In this document: positions 24,390 to 32,437 of the stretch, piece after piece | Numbering within the stretch: the first letter of the stretch is position 1 | Layout: each line of letters opens with the position of its first letter | From: Ignavibacteria bacterium | GTDB taxonomy: Bacteria > Bacteroidota > Ignavibacteria > Ignavibacteriales > SURF-24 | Length of the DNA: 47,167 nucleotides | Assembly: GCA_025612375.1 (NCBI GenBank) | Contig: JAAXKN010000034.1 | Span: 1-47,167 of the forward strand | Direction of reading: 5' to 3' | Program-made: the position numbers and the translations under genes | The notes under the pieces: generated by a model | What the model was told of the DNA's origin: nothing | The model's input: the letters and a program-made list of their open reading frames with translations, nothing else | The model's database searches: none

Positions 24390-25220
24390 TTACCAATCCT
24401 TATCGGTTTTAACCGGGCGCCCTTCGTGTTTGCGAAGTTTCTTCTGCAGGTCCAGTTCGTTATTCTTTAAGGCGTTCAATATTCTATCAGCCTCATCCTT
24501 CGACATTTTATTTTTATCCTGCTGCTGCTGATTGCCCTGGTTTTTATTCTGCTTGTTCTGGTCCTGTTTATTCTGGTCGTTGTTGTTCTGGTTGTTTTTA
24601 TTCTGATCCTGCTTGTTCTGATCGCTTTTATTCTGATCCTGTTTATTCTTATCCTTCTGATCCTTGTTCTGGTCCTGTTTATTCTGATCTTTATTCTGGT
24701 TCTGTTTGTTGTCCTTATTCTGCTTATTGTCTTTATTGTTCTTGTTCTGATTATTCTGATTCTGCTTAAGGAGGTTAAGGGCATAAGAAAGATTATACTT
24801 TGTCTGTGCATCTTTAGGATTCAGCTTCAGAGCCTTCTTGTAGGCGCCTATGCTTTCCTCTATTTTCTGCGACTTAATGAGTGAATTTCCGATATTGTGA
24901 TAAATGCCCGCCTGCTGAAGCTTATCCTGTGTTTTTTTAAGTGCCTGCTGATAAGACTTAACCGCCTCATCATACCGCTCCTGCTTATACTGCGCATCCC
25001 CGAGGTTAAAGTAACTGTTGAAATTATCGGGAGCCTTTTCCGTTCCCTTCTTAAAGTTTGCCTCGGAGTCGGCATACTTCTTCTGCCTGTAGAGGTCCAC
25101 CCCGCTATTTACAACACCGCGGAGGCTTTGCGCATTAGCTTCCGAAGAAATAAAGACAATAACCATAACGGCCAAAAGGCCTGCAATTTTTTTTGATCCC
25201 GTATATATTTTCTTTTTCAT
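24390..25220 (-). CDS. batC: BatC: TPR protein with Asn/Gln/Lys-rich low-complexity region
   Basis: A 276-residue protein with a signal peptide (about 1-31), three TPR repeats (NFKKGTEKAPDNFNSYFNLG, EAVKSYQQALKKTQDK, SIGAYKKALKLNPKDAQTKY) and then about 88 residues made almost only of N, Q, K and D (residues 152-239), followed by an ordered tail with DEADRILNALKNNELDLQKK. TPR proteins scaffold other proteins, here presumably the Bat VWA proteins. The ATG at 25220 is used; a TTG three codons upstream directly abuts the batB stop. A similar low-complexity region is seen in several BatC homologues, but its length is likely variable. Confidence 0.87.
   Translation of the reverse strand: MKKKIYTGSKKIAGLLAVMVIVFISSEANAQSLRGVVNSGVDLYRQKKYADSEANFKKGTEKAPDNFNSYFNLGDAQYKQERYDEAVKSYQQALKKTQDKLQQAGIYHNIGNSLIKSQKIEESIGAYKKALKLNPKDAQTKYNLSYALNLLKQNQNNQNKNNKDNKQNKDNKQNQNKDQNKQDQNKDQKDKNKQDQNKSDQNKQDQNKNNQNNNDQNKQDQNKQNKNQGNQQQQDKNKMSKDEADRILNALKNNELDLQKKLRKHEGRPVKTDKDW
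24504..24767 (-). repeat. Degenerate repeat tract encoding the N/Q/K/D-rich segment of BatC
   Basis: On the minus strand the DNA is a run of AAC/AAT, CAG/CAA, AAA/AAG and GAT/GAC codons. Units encoding DQNK and QDQNK recur about eight times with third-base variation, so the tract is protein-level repeat more than exact DNA repeat. It is prone to length change by slippage or recombination. Confidence 0.7.
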
Positions 25221-25229
25221 ACTGTGCAA

Positions 25230-26270
25230 CTATTCTATTCCTAGTTTTCTGTTCAGTTTCGACAAAAGAACATTTTTCTTTTCCGAAACAAAGAATTCTG
25301 CTATCAGGAGCACTACAGCTGCGGCCAAAAGATAGTAGTAGCGGTCCTCATAATCTGTAACTCTCGTGGTTCCGAATTCTGTTTTCTCCAGCTTTGAAAG
25401 GTCCCCGTAGATCATATCCAGCTCATTTCCGCCGGAACTTCCGCGGTAGTAGCGGCCCTTGCCTTCCCGGGCAATCTGCTGAAGTATAGGTTCATCGAGC
25501 TTTGTGACAACAATGTTGCCATCGCGGTCGAGCTTGTAGCCTGACTGAACGCCCTGGGCATTGTACTGCGGAATCGGCACACCGGAAGGAGAGCCGAGTC
25601 CAATTGTATAGATTTGAATATTCTTGTCTTCAGCATCCTTTACGGCATCCATAACGTCGCCTTCATGGTCCTCGCCGTCAGTAATGACAACCATTGCCTT
25701 CTGCGTTCTGGCGTCACCCTTAAATGACTTCGAAGCCAGCGTTATGGCTGAGCCTATTGCAGTACCGGGCTGAGGCACAGTGCTTGTACTTACGGCACTC
25801 AGGAGCAGCTTAGCCGCCGCGTAATCTGTGGTAAGCGGAAACTGTATGTATGCATCTCCGGAGAACACCACAAGTCCTATCCTGTCTCCCCTCAGCCTGT
25901 CAATTAAAGATGCAATTGAATGCTTAGCCATCTCAAGGCGGTTGGGCTTTATGTCCTCGGCTTTCATGCTGAGGGAAACGTCAAGCAGGATAAAGACGTC
26001 TATTCCTGTCTGCTTTACGTCTTCATACCGCGTTCCCACCTGAGGATTTGCCAGAGCAAGTATTAGTAAAATAAGTACCAGTACAATCATCCCGCTTTTT
26101 AAAAAGTATTTCAGCACACTCCTTTCAGGAACAAGCACCTTAAGGAGCTTTGCATCTGAAAACTTCTGGAGTAGTCTCTTCTGGTTTTTGAAAACCAGAT
26201 AGAAGAACAGAGCTATAAAGGGTACGATGTAAAGTACATATAAATATTCTGTATGTGCAAAACGAAACAT
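25230..26270 (-). CDS. batB: BatB: von Willebrand factor A membrane protein
   Basis: A 346-residue protein with two N-terminal membrane segments (about 8-26 and 58-76), a VWA domain (about 85-290) and a C-terminal membrane segment (about 309-327). The MIDAS metal site is complete: DVSLS, the threonine of PGTAIGSA and the aspartate of TDGEDHEGD. VWA domains with intact MIDAS bind partners through a divalent metal. It follows batA after 22 bases. Together BatA and BatB probably form the membrane core on which MoxR acts. Confidence 0.92.
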   Translation of the reverse strand: MFRFAHTEYLYVLYIVPFIALFFYLVFKNQKRLLQKFSDAKLLKVLVPERSVLKYFLKSGMIVLVLILLILALANPQVGTRYEDVKQTGIDVFILLDVSLSMKAEDIKPNRLEMAKHSIASLIDRLRGDRIGLVVFSGDAYIQFPLTTDYAAAKLLLSAVSTSTVPQPGTAIGSAITLASKSFKGDARTQKAMVVITDGEDHEGDVMDAVKDAEDKNIQIYTIGLGSPSGVPIPQYNAQGVQSGYKLDRDGNIVVTKLDEPILQQIAREGKGRYYRGSSGGNELDMIYGDLSKLEKTEFGTTRVTDYEDRYYYLLAAAVVLLIAEFFVSEKKNVLLSKLNRKLGIE

Positions 26271-26292
26271 GTGTTATCTCAAAAATCTTAAA

Positions 26293-27288
26293 TTAAGGTA
26301 TCTTTCTAAAAACCGTCCTGGAAAGCCCGATTTCAAACAGGAGTAAAATAAGTCCCCCTCCAAGCCAGCCGTAGAACAGTTCACTTGCATTGCGGTAGGA
26401 GGTGACTTCAACTTTTGTCTTCTCCATTTTATCTATCGACTGATAGATGTCTTCGAGCTTTCTGTTGTTGGTTGCACGGAAATATTTTCCGTCCGTAATT
26501 TCCGCCACTTTTCTTAAAGTAGTCTCGTCAATTTCAACCGGCATATTCTGGTACCTAATGCCGAAAGGGGTCTGAAACGGGTACGGAGCTTCTCCGATTG
26601 TACCAACGCCTATAGCATAAATCCTGATGCCGTAGGTCTTGGCAATCTGCGCTGCTGTTATCGGGTCTATTTCACCCGCATTGTTCACGCCGTCGGTAAG
26701 GAGAATGATAACCTTGCTTTTACCCTTGCTGTCCTTAAGGCGGTTAACTCCGTTTGCAATTGCCGTTCCTATTGCCGTCCCGTCCTGTATCATCCCGCTT
26801 TTCACGTCTTTTAAGAGCCCTCTTAAGACGGGGTAGTCAATTGTCAGGGGGCACTGCGTAAAGCTCTCGTATGAAAATATAACAAGGCCGATCTTGTCAG
26901 AAGTTCTTCCCTTTATAAAGTCGTCAATAACCTTCTTTGCAGCTTCAATTCTGTTAGGATGGAAGTCTTCGGCAAGCATACTGCCCGAGATGTCAAGGAG
27001 CATTGCAATGTCAATTCCTTCGGTATAAACGTTTTCCCCTGAGGCAAAGGTCTGAGGCCTTGCCAGGGCCACTATGAACAAAGCCAGGGCGCCCATTCTT
27101 AAGAATGCGGGCAGGTGCCTGAACCTTTCTTTAAGCGTCGGCTTGTATCCCCTGAAGACCCTGAGTGATGAATACGTGACTGAAGTGGTATTCTTCTTCC
27201 CGTTCTTAAAGTACCAGAACATCATAAGAGGAATAACCGCCAGGAGGTAGAGAATGCCCGGATAGGCAAAGCTGACATTATGAAACAT
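26293..27288 (-). CDS. batA: BatA: von Willebrand factor A membrane protein
   Basis: A 331-residue paralogue of BatB with two N-terminal membrane segments (about 8-26 and 55-75), a VWA domain with complete MIDAS (LLDISGSM, DGTAIGTA, LTDGVNN) and a C-terminal membrane segment (about 305-322). A perfect AGGAGG lies six bases before the ATG at 27288, which decides the start against an upstream in-frame TTG. It overlaps the preceding BatD-like gene by 11 bases, so translation is coupled. Confidence 0.93.
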   Translation of the reverse strand: MFHNVSFAYPGILYLLAVIPLMMFWYFKNGKKNTTSVTYSSLRVFRGYKPTLKERFRHLPAFLRMGALALFIVALARPQTFASGENVYTEGIDIAMLLDISGSMLAEDFHPNRIEAAKKVIDDFIKGRTSDKIGLVIFSYESFTQCPLTIDYPVLRGLLKDVKSGMIQDGTAIGTAIANGVNRLKDSKGKSKVIILLTDGVNNAGEIDPITAAQIAKTYGIRIYAIGVGTIGEAPYPFQTPFGIRYQNMPVEIDETTLRKVAEITDGKYFRATNNRKLEDIYQSIDKMEKTKVEVTSYRNASELFYGWLGGGLILLLFEIGLSRTVFRKIP

Positions 27289-28231
27289 CTGAAGCCTCCT
27301 GATTTTGTGCAACAGGATTCTTCACAGGCACTGTATCTTTAACTATCCTGCGGGCCTGAGCCATCATCTCCCCATTAATTGATTCCATCGGTACATACTT
27401 TGCAAATTTTACCAGATCGGCATTGTTTAAGAAATCCGAAGTGATCACCCTTATGTTTTCAGTTTCCTTAACCTTTGACAAATTATTTACCAGCTCGTTT
27501 GTTGTTATTTCAAGGGCCGGAACGCGGAATCTTTTTTCAAAGTATGTTCTTATAATATTTGTAATCTCCGTGTGGTATTCTTTTATGTGTCCCGACTGCC
27601 AGAGTTGTTTTTTCTCCAGTTCATCAAGAAGATCCAGTGCTTCTTCGTGAGGCTCCTTAATAACTACAGGAATAAGGCCCGCTTTCTGGCGTCTTTTTTT
27701 CCTGTAATTAAGATAAAGGTAAACTGCTCCTGCTATTACAATAAGAGCAACCAGGCTCCAGAGGAGAATCATCTTCCAGTCAAGAGGGATCTTAACAGGA
27801 TCTTTAATGTCCTTTATGTCTTCACCCTGAACTTTAAGGGTTTTTACAACAAAGGAGACCTCATTGGTAAGAAGGGATTTCTTCTGAGAACCCTTCGCAG
27901 AGTAATAAACATTTATTGGGGGAATTTTAGCTTCGCCCGAATCATACTTTGAGATTGTATACTTAAATGTTGTAACAAGCCTGCCGTCTTTTTCTTCCGA
28001 TGCAGGCTGAAGAGTCTCAATAAGCTCGGCACCCTTCAGGCTGTCTTTTAGTACAGGAGGGAAAACTTTAACGTCTTTTGCCGAATTAACGCTTATCGAA
28101 TAATTTATATAGTCCCCAACTTCATACGACTGCCTGTCCACACCTGCCCTTACGGTTACATCCTGTGCATGCATGCATGTGCCAAGAAGTATAAGCAGCA
28201 GGGCCGCAATTGTTATTTTATTTCTTACCAT
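27278..28231 (-). CDS. Short BatD-like membrane protein
   Basis: A 317-residue protein with a signal peptide (about 1-22), a beta-sandwich region similar in style to BatD (VGDYINYSISVNSAKDVKVF, EAKIPPINVYYSAKGSQKKS), one membrane segment (about 154-172) and a cytoplasmic helical part (HEEALDLLDELEKKQLWQ, ITNIIRTYFEKRF). This second part resembles the tail of BatD and of DUF4381-type proteins found between DUF58 and BatA in other Bat operons. It overlaps the DUF58 gene by seven bases and batA by 11. Its exact role is unknown; it probably is a structural partner of BatA. Confidence 0.75.
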   Translation of the reverse strand: MVRNKITIAALLLILLGTCMHAQDVTVRAGVDRQSYEVGDYINYSISVNSAKDVKVFPPVLKDSLKGAELIETLQPASEEKDGRLVTTFKYTISKYDSGEAKIPPINVYYSAKGSQKKSLLTNEVSFVVKTLKVQGEDIKDIKDPVKIPLDWKMILLWSLVALIVIAGAVYLYLNYRKKRRQKAGLIPVVIKEPHEEALDLLDELEKKQLWQSGHIKEYHTEITNIIRTYFEKRFRVPALEITTNELVNNLSKVKETENIRVITSDFLNNADLVKFAKYVPMESINGEMMAQARRIVKDTVPVKNPVAQNQEASDVS

Positions 28232-29100
28232 CTTCTCTCGCGCAATCTGAAAAATTCAACCAAAGGTTTCATATAGGATTTATCTGTCTGGACTTCAATT
28301 GCATCCAGGCGGTTTTTAAGGAAGAGCGACTTTCTTTCCTCCATTGCCTTACGTCTTGACAGACTGAACCACTTCTGCAGATCTTTTGAACTTGTATCAA
28401 CAAATCTTTCCTCGCCGGTTTCAGCATCCCTGAACTTCACGAGGCCTATTCCGGGAAGTGTCTTTTCTCTTTCATCACTCAGTACAATTCCAACCAGGTC
28501 GTGCCTGCGTCCCACGATTCTAAGGATCTTTTCATATCCCGAATCAAAGAAGTCCGAGATCAGGAAAGCAATGCTTCTTTTCTTGATTGTACTGTTCATA
28601 AATTCCAGAGCCTTCTTTAAGTCCGTTTCCCGTCCTTCAGGCTCAAAGGACAGGAGCTCGCGGATGATCCTGAGGACGTGCTTGCGCCCTTTTCTCGGGG
28701 GCACAAACCTTTCAATCCTGTCGCTGAAAAGTATGAGTCCCACTTTATCATTATTCTTCATGGCCGAAAAGGCAAGTATTGCACTCAGCTCGGCAGCAAT
28801 TTGCTGTTTTGTTTTCTCCACGCTTCCGAACAAGAGACTTCCGCTTAAGTCAACCAGAAGCATTACGGTAAGCTCACGCTCCTCCTCAAAAACCTTTATA
28901 AAAGGATGCCCGAAGCGGGCTGTAACGTTCCAGTCGAGATTTCTTACGTCGTCACCATACTGGTACTCCCGGACTTCAGAGAATTCCATTCCGCGCCCCT
29001 TGAAGACCGAATGGTATTCTCCCGAGAAGACCTGGTTAACAACTCCCCTGGTCTTTATTTCAATCTGGCGTACCTGTTTTAATAATTCTTTTGTCAGCAT
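28225..29100 (-). CDS. DUF58 (VWA-like) protein of the Bat operon
   Basis: A 291-residue soluble DUF58 protein. The hallmark block EFSEVREYQYGDDVRNLDWN is near residues 41-60, and a VWA-like domain follows with VDLSGSLLFGS as its metal motif. DUF58 genes nearly always follow moxR. The protein probably works as adaptor between the MoxR ATPase and the membrane VWA proteins. It starts 44 bases after moxR and overlaps the next gene by seven bases. Confidence 0.93.
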   Translation of the reverse strand: MLTKELLKQVRQIEIKTRGVVNQVFSGEYHSVFKGRGMEFSEVREYQYGDDVRNLDWNVTARFGHPFIKVFEEERELTVMLLVDLSGSLLFGSVEKTKQQIAAELSAILAFSAMKNNDKVGLILFSDRIERFVPPRKGRKHVLRIIRELLSFEPEGRETDLKKALEFMNSTIKKRSIAFLISDFFDSGYEKILRIVGRRHDLVGIVLSDEREKTLPGIGLVKFRDAETGEERFVDTSSKDLQKWFSLSRRKAMEERKSLFLKNRLDAIEVQTDKSYMKPLVEFFRLRERRW

Positions 29101-29144
29101 AACCTTTTTTCTTGATGTAACAGCTTAATACAACCATTTACTTA

Positions 29145-30131
29145 TCATGGCACTTCAATTTTATTCAGGATCTCCTGAATAACGTGTTCAGTTGTAATTT
29201 CCTCTGCCTCTGCCTCATACGTTACGGCGATGCGGTGGCGCAGTACATCCATGCAAATTGCCCTTACGTCTTCAGGAATAACATAGCCGCGTCTTCTGAT
29301 GAAAGCCATAGCTCTTGCGCCCAGGGCAAGATTAATTGTAGCTCTCGGGGAGGCTCCGTAGCTGATAAGATCTGCCAGGCCCTCAAGGCCGTATTCTTTA
29401 GGATTACGTGTAGCAAAAACAATGTCCAGAATGTAGCGGTCAATCTTCTCATCAACATAAATTTCCTGAATGAGGCCTCTTGCCCTTAATATGTCCTGCG
29501 GGGTAATAACAGGTTTAATTTTGCCATCCTGCTGGTTTTCCACATTCTGCTTCATGATCTTAAGTTCTTCCTCGCGTGAAGGATAGGTGATTTTAACTTT
29601 AAGCATAAACCTGTCCACCTGTGCCTCAGGAAGCGGGTAAGTTCCTTCCTGCTCAATCGGGTTCTGTGTTGCAAGTACCAGGAAAGGATCATCCAGCTTA
29701 AATGTTTCTTCACTTATTGTAACCTGGCGCTCCTGCATGGCTTCCAGAAGTGCGCTCTGTACCTTGGCAGGGGCACGGTTAATTTCATCGGCCAGGATGA
29801 AGTTTGAAAAAATAGGGCCTTTTTTTATAAAAAAGTTGCCGTCTTTCTGGTTATAGATCATTGTACCTATAAGATCTGCAGGAAGCAGATCCGGGGTAAA
29901 CTGAATTCTCTGAAATTTTGCCTTCATTGCTGAGGCCAGGGACTTTATGGCGAGTGTTTTTGCAAGGCCCGGGACACCTTCTAAGAGTATGTGCCCGTTT
30001 GCAAGAAGCCCTACAACAAGGCGTTCAACCATCGGTTTCTGCCCCACTATCACCTTGCCTATTTCGCTGAAAAGCAGGTCAACAAAAGCGCTTTCATTTT
30101 TTATTTTCTCATTAAGCTCTGTTATTTCCAA
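29145..30131 (-). CDS. MoxR-family AAA+ ATPase
   Basis: A 328-residue AAA+ ATPase and first gene of the Bat set. Walker A is GVPGLAKT (within LEGVPGLAKTLAIKSLA), Walker B is FILADEINRAP, then KVQSALLEAMQERQVT, and the sensor region shows VLATQNPIEQEGTYPLPEAQ. MoxR proteins act as chaperone-like motors that mature VWA-containing partners. The start codon is TTG at 30131: AGAGG lies six bases before it, and the next ATG would remove a conserved N-terminal helix, so the TTG is credible. The 78-base region upstream is AT-rich with no promoter that I can name. Confidence 0.93.
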   Translation of the reverse strand: MEITELNEKIKNESAFVDLLFSEIGKVIVGQKPMVERLVVGLLANGHILLEGVPGLAKTLAIKSLASAMKAKFQRIQFTPDLLPADLIGTMIYNQKDGNFFIKKGPIFSNFILADEINRAPAKVQSALLEAMQERQVTISEETFKLDDPFLVLATQNPIEQEGTYPLPEAQVDRFMLKVKITYPSREEELKIMKQNVENQQDGKIKPVITPQDILRARGLIQEIYVDEKIDRYILDIVFATRNPKEYGLEGLADLISYGASPRATINLALGARAMAFIRRRGYVIPEDVRAICMDVLRHRIAVTYEAEAEEITTEHVIQEILNKIEVP

Positions 30132-30209
30132 AGTTTTCCTCTGTTTTTTCTCAATATTTATATTAAAATTACATTTTTTACATTATTAAGGCTGAATAGG
30201 TTTCCGGCT

Positions 30210-30617
30210 TTAATATTTTTCTTTCATGTAAGTGAATGAAAAGCCGTCATATGCATTATCGGCCAGAATCAAAGTATCCTTATCCGCCTTCATTATAACC
30301 ATCGGGAGTTCCGGCCTGTCTGCAAAATGAATTATACTTTTCTCCTCAGTGGAATATATGCTTTTGCCTTTTTTAACTACAAAAGTAGTACTCCTTTCAA
30401 GAGCGCCTTTTGAATAGTAGTGTACGCTTCCAGCCTCCGTAAAGACCACTTTACTCCCCTCTTCGGGGCTGACGTCTGTAGTAGTCCCGCTAAATCCCCC
30501 GGATATTCTTACCAGGACCCAGCTCCCATAGAGCAGTTTTTCTTCATCGGGACCTGTAACATCGTAGCAGGAGCTGAAAATAATAGCACACATCAAAAAC
30601 AAAGCTGCCTTTTTCAT
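30210..30617 (-). CDS. Small lipoprotein of unknown function
   Basis: A 135-residue protein with a lipoprotein signal (hydrophobic stretch ending in IIFSSC, Cys near residue 17) and a beta-rich body (YGSWVLVRISGG, SKVVFTEAGSVHYYSKG, KDTLILADNAYDGFSFTYM). The pattern is like lipocalin-type lipoproteins of Bacteroidota, but I cannot assign a family. GGAGG five bases before the ATG at 30617 fixes the start. It lies between the RlmI-like gene (25 bases) and moxR (78 bases), so it may share their transcript. Confidence 0.72.
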   Translation of the reverse strand: MKKAALFLMCAIIFSSCYDVTGPDEEKLLYGSWVLVRISGGFSGTTTDVSPEEGSKVVFTEAGSVHYYSKGALERSTTFVVKKGKSIYSTEEKSIIHFADRPELPMVIMKADKDTLILADNAYDGFSFTYMKEKY

Positions 30618-30642
30618 CTTTTCCTCCAATACGAATATTTTT

Positions 30643-31815
30643 CTATATTACCTTAAGCACGGCAAACTTCAGGTAAGAAGTTTCCTCCATTGCAGGCAGC
30701 CTCGGGTGGTCAAGTGATGCACCGTTGAAATGTATGAGCTGCACCTGGCGCCCTGCTTTCTGGGCTGCGCTGTTAATGATCTGAATAAAACTATCCCGGC
30801 TGAGGTGATATGAGCACGATGAGGTGACTAAAAATCCCCCTTCCTCAACCAGCCCGAGAGCCATGCGGTTAAGCTTTTCATAGCCTTTCTGCGCCATGGG
30901 AAGGCTTTTTTTATTCTTTGCAAAGGCCGGGGGATCAATCATTACAACGTCAAACTTCTTTTTTTCATTCAGCATAGCCGTAAAGACGTCAAAAACATCT
31001 CCTGTAATGAAATCCGCCTTACAGGTTATATTATTAAGCTGGAAGTTCCCCCTTGCGTTTTCAACCTCGGCCTGCGAACTGTCAAGAAAAGTAACAGCCC
31101 CTGCCCCGGCTCTTGAGGCATGAAGCCCGAAGCCCCCGGAGTTGCAGAAGGCGTCAATTACAGTCCTGCCTTCCGTGATCCTTTCAATAAACTTTCTGTT
31201 ATCGGCCTGGTCAAAGTAAAACCCGGTCTTGTGCCCCCCTTCAAAATCGATCCTGTAGCTTACCTCCCCGTCGCTGATTACTTCAGACCTGCTGCTTCCA
31301 AGGTAAACCGTATCCTCTTCTGTCAGGCCTTCAAGGCGCCTGAAATAAGCCTCATTTTTGCTGAAAACGTTCTCTGCCTTAAGCTCAGTTTTCAGGACGC
31401 TTACAATCTTATCAATATTCTTCTGCATGCCGAAAGAATAAACCTGCATGACAAAAGTGTTGTTGTATTTATCGATAATAAGCCCCGGCATAAAATCACT
31501 TTCGCTGAACATGAGCCTGAAGGATTCGCGCCTTGGATAAAGGCTTTTTCTTAAGTCATACGCCCTCAGAAGCCTTTCCTTAAAAAAGCCGTGAAGGTCC
31601 TCTATTTTCCCCCGGCTTAAAAGCCTTAAGGCAATAAGAGAGTTTTTATTGTAAAACCCTGTTCCCAGGAAGTTATTTTTATAATCGTAAAGTTCCACCA
31701 CGTCACCATTTTGTGCCTCGCCCTCGAGTTTTGCAACTTCATTGCTGAATACCCAAAGGTGCCCATGCTTTATGCGGTGTTCCTCGTTTTTCCGAAGGTA
31801 TACCTGTGCCAACAT
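30643..31815 (-). CDS. RlmI-like class I rRNA methyltransferase
   Basis: A 390-residue enzyme with an N-terminal PUA domain (about 1-75; GHLWVFSNEV and GDVVELYDYKNNFLGTGFYN) and a Rossmann methyltransferase domain. SAM-binding motif I is VIDAFCNSGGFGLHASRAGA, the acidic turn is FLDSS and the catalytic motif IV is DVVMIDPPAFAK. RlmI methylates C5 of a cytidine in 23S rRNA; close paralogues have other targets, so the exact site is uncertain. AGAGG five bases before the ATG supports the start. Confidence 0.88.
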   Translation of the reverse strand: MLAQVYLRKNEEHRIKHGHLWVFSNEVAKLEGEAQNGDVVELYDYKNNFLGTGFYNKNSLIALRLLSRGKIEDLHGFFKERLLRAYDLRKSLYPRRESFRLMFSESDFMPGLIIDKYNNTFVMQVYSFGMQKNIDKIVSVLKTELKAENVFSKNEAYFRRLEGLTEEDTVYLGSSRSEVISDGEVSYRIDFEGGHKTGFYFDQADNRKFIERITEGRTVIDAFCNSGGFGLHASRAGAGAVTFLDSSQAEVENARGNFQLNNITCKADFITGDVFDVFTAMLNEKKKFDVVMIDPPAFAKNKKSLPMAQKGYEKLNRMALGLVEEGGFLVTSSCSYHLSRDSFIQIINSAAQKAGRQVQLIHFNGASLDHPRLPAMEETSYLKFAVLKVI

Positions 31816-31913
31816 TTAATCCTCTGTTTTAACATGGAAATTTAACATAAATCGCGTTAAGAATTAAGACAAAAAGTAAAAGACGGGATATTTATACCAG
31901 AGGATATCTATTT

Positions 31914-31950
31914 CAAAAAGAGGCTGCGGGCAAGCCTCGGCTTGCCCGCA
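31914..31950 (-). terminator. Strong terminator after the DUF302 gene
   Basis: TGCGGGCAAGC (31925-31935) pairs with GCTTGCCCGCA (31940-31950) across a CTCG loop; on the minus strand a CTTTTT run follows at about 31919-31914. It lies 25 bases after the DUF302 stop codon. The remaining bases to the RlmI-like gene are AT-rich. Confidence 0.88.
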
Positions 31951-31975
31951 TGAATGAAAAATTTGCAGATTCAGT

Positions 31976-32362
31976 CTATACGTTTTCCAGTACTCTTTTG
32001 AGCTTATCGGCAATTTCTGAGGCAACCGACTCAAGCTCCTCATTCTTTACAGTCTGCATTGAAACTCTCGGATTTATGGACGATACCTCTGTTTTTCCCT
32101 CACGGGTTTCCTGCACAATAATATTGCACGGCAGCATTGTTCCAATTTTATCCTCTGCCTGCAGGGCTTTATAGGCAAAAGGCGGGTTGCAGGCCCCGAG
32201 TATCTTGTATTTCCTGAAGTCCACGTCCAGCTTTTTCTTCAGAGTCTCTTTTACGTCAATTTCTGTCAGAACCCCGAATCCCTCTTTTTTCAGCTCCTCA
32301 GTAACCTTGCTGATAGCTTCGTCGAAGGAGAGATTTACAACCCTGGTATTATAGTATTCCAT
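31976..32362 (-). CDS. DUF302-domain protein
   Basis: A 128-residue soluble protein with the DUF302 fold: SFDEAISKVTEELKKEGFGV, TEIDVKETLKKKLDVDFRKY, KILGACNPPFAYKAL and GTMLPCNIIVQE. The family is widespread and small, of unknown function, sometimes found near thiol or metal genes. GGAGG seven bases upstream of the ATG at 32362 decides the start; a longer in-frame version lacks a site. It follows the reductase gene after 75 bases and ends at a strong terminator. Confidence 0.88.
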   Translation of the reverse strand: MEYYNTRVVNLSFDEAISKVTEELKKEGFGVLTEIDVKETLKKKLDVDFRKYKILGACNPPFAYKALQAEDKIGTMLPCNIIVQETREGKTEVSSINPRVSMQTVKNEELESVASEIADKLKRVLENV

Positions 32363-32437
32363 TTGTTTTCCTCCATCTTGTTTGTTTAATGTTTGATGCA
32401 GGAAATCCATGCAGGTTCCAGACGTTTTTAAGGCTTA

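Noticed and set aside
24476-24811. Arg/Ile/Thr-rich frame across the BatC repeat tract
   Set aside because: It is a frame-shifted reading of the N/Q/K/D codons (AATCAG read out of frame) and not an independent gene.
28571-29128. A 185-codon open frame antisense to the DUF58 gene
   Set aside because: It is explained by codon structure of the real gene; its product is low in complexity (Ser/Phe/Arg) without motif.
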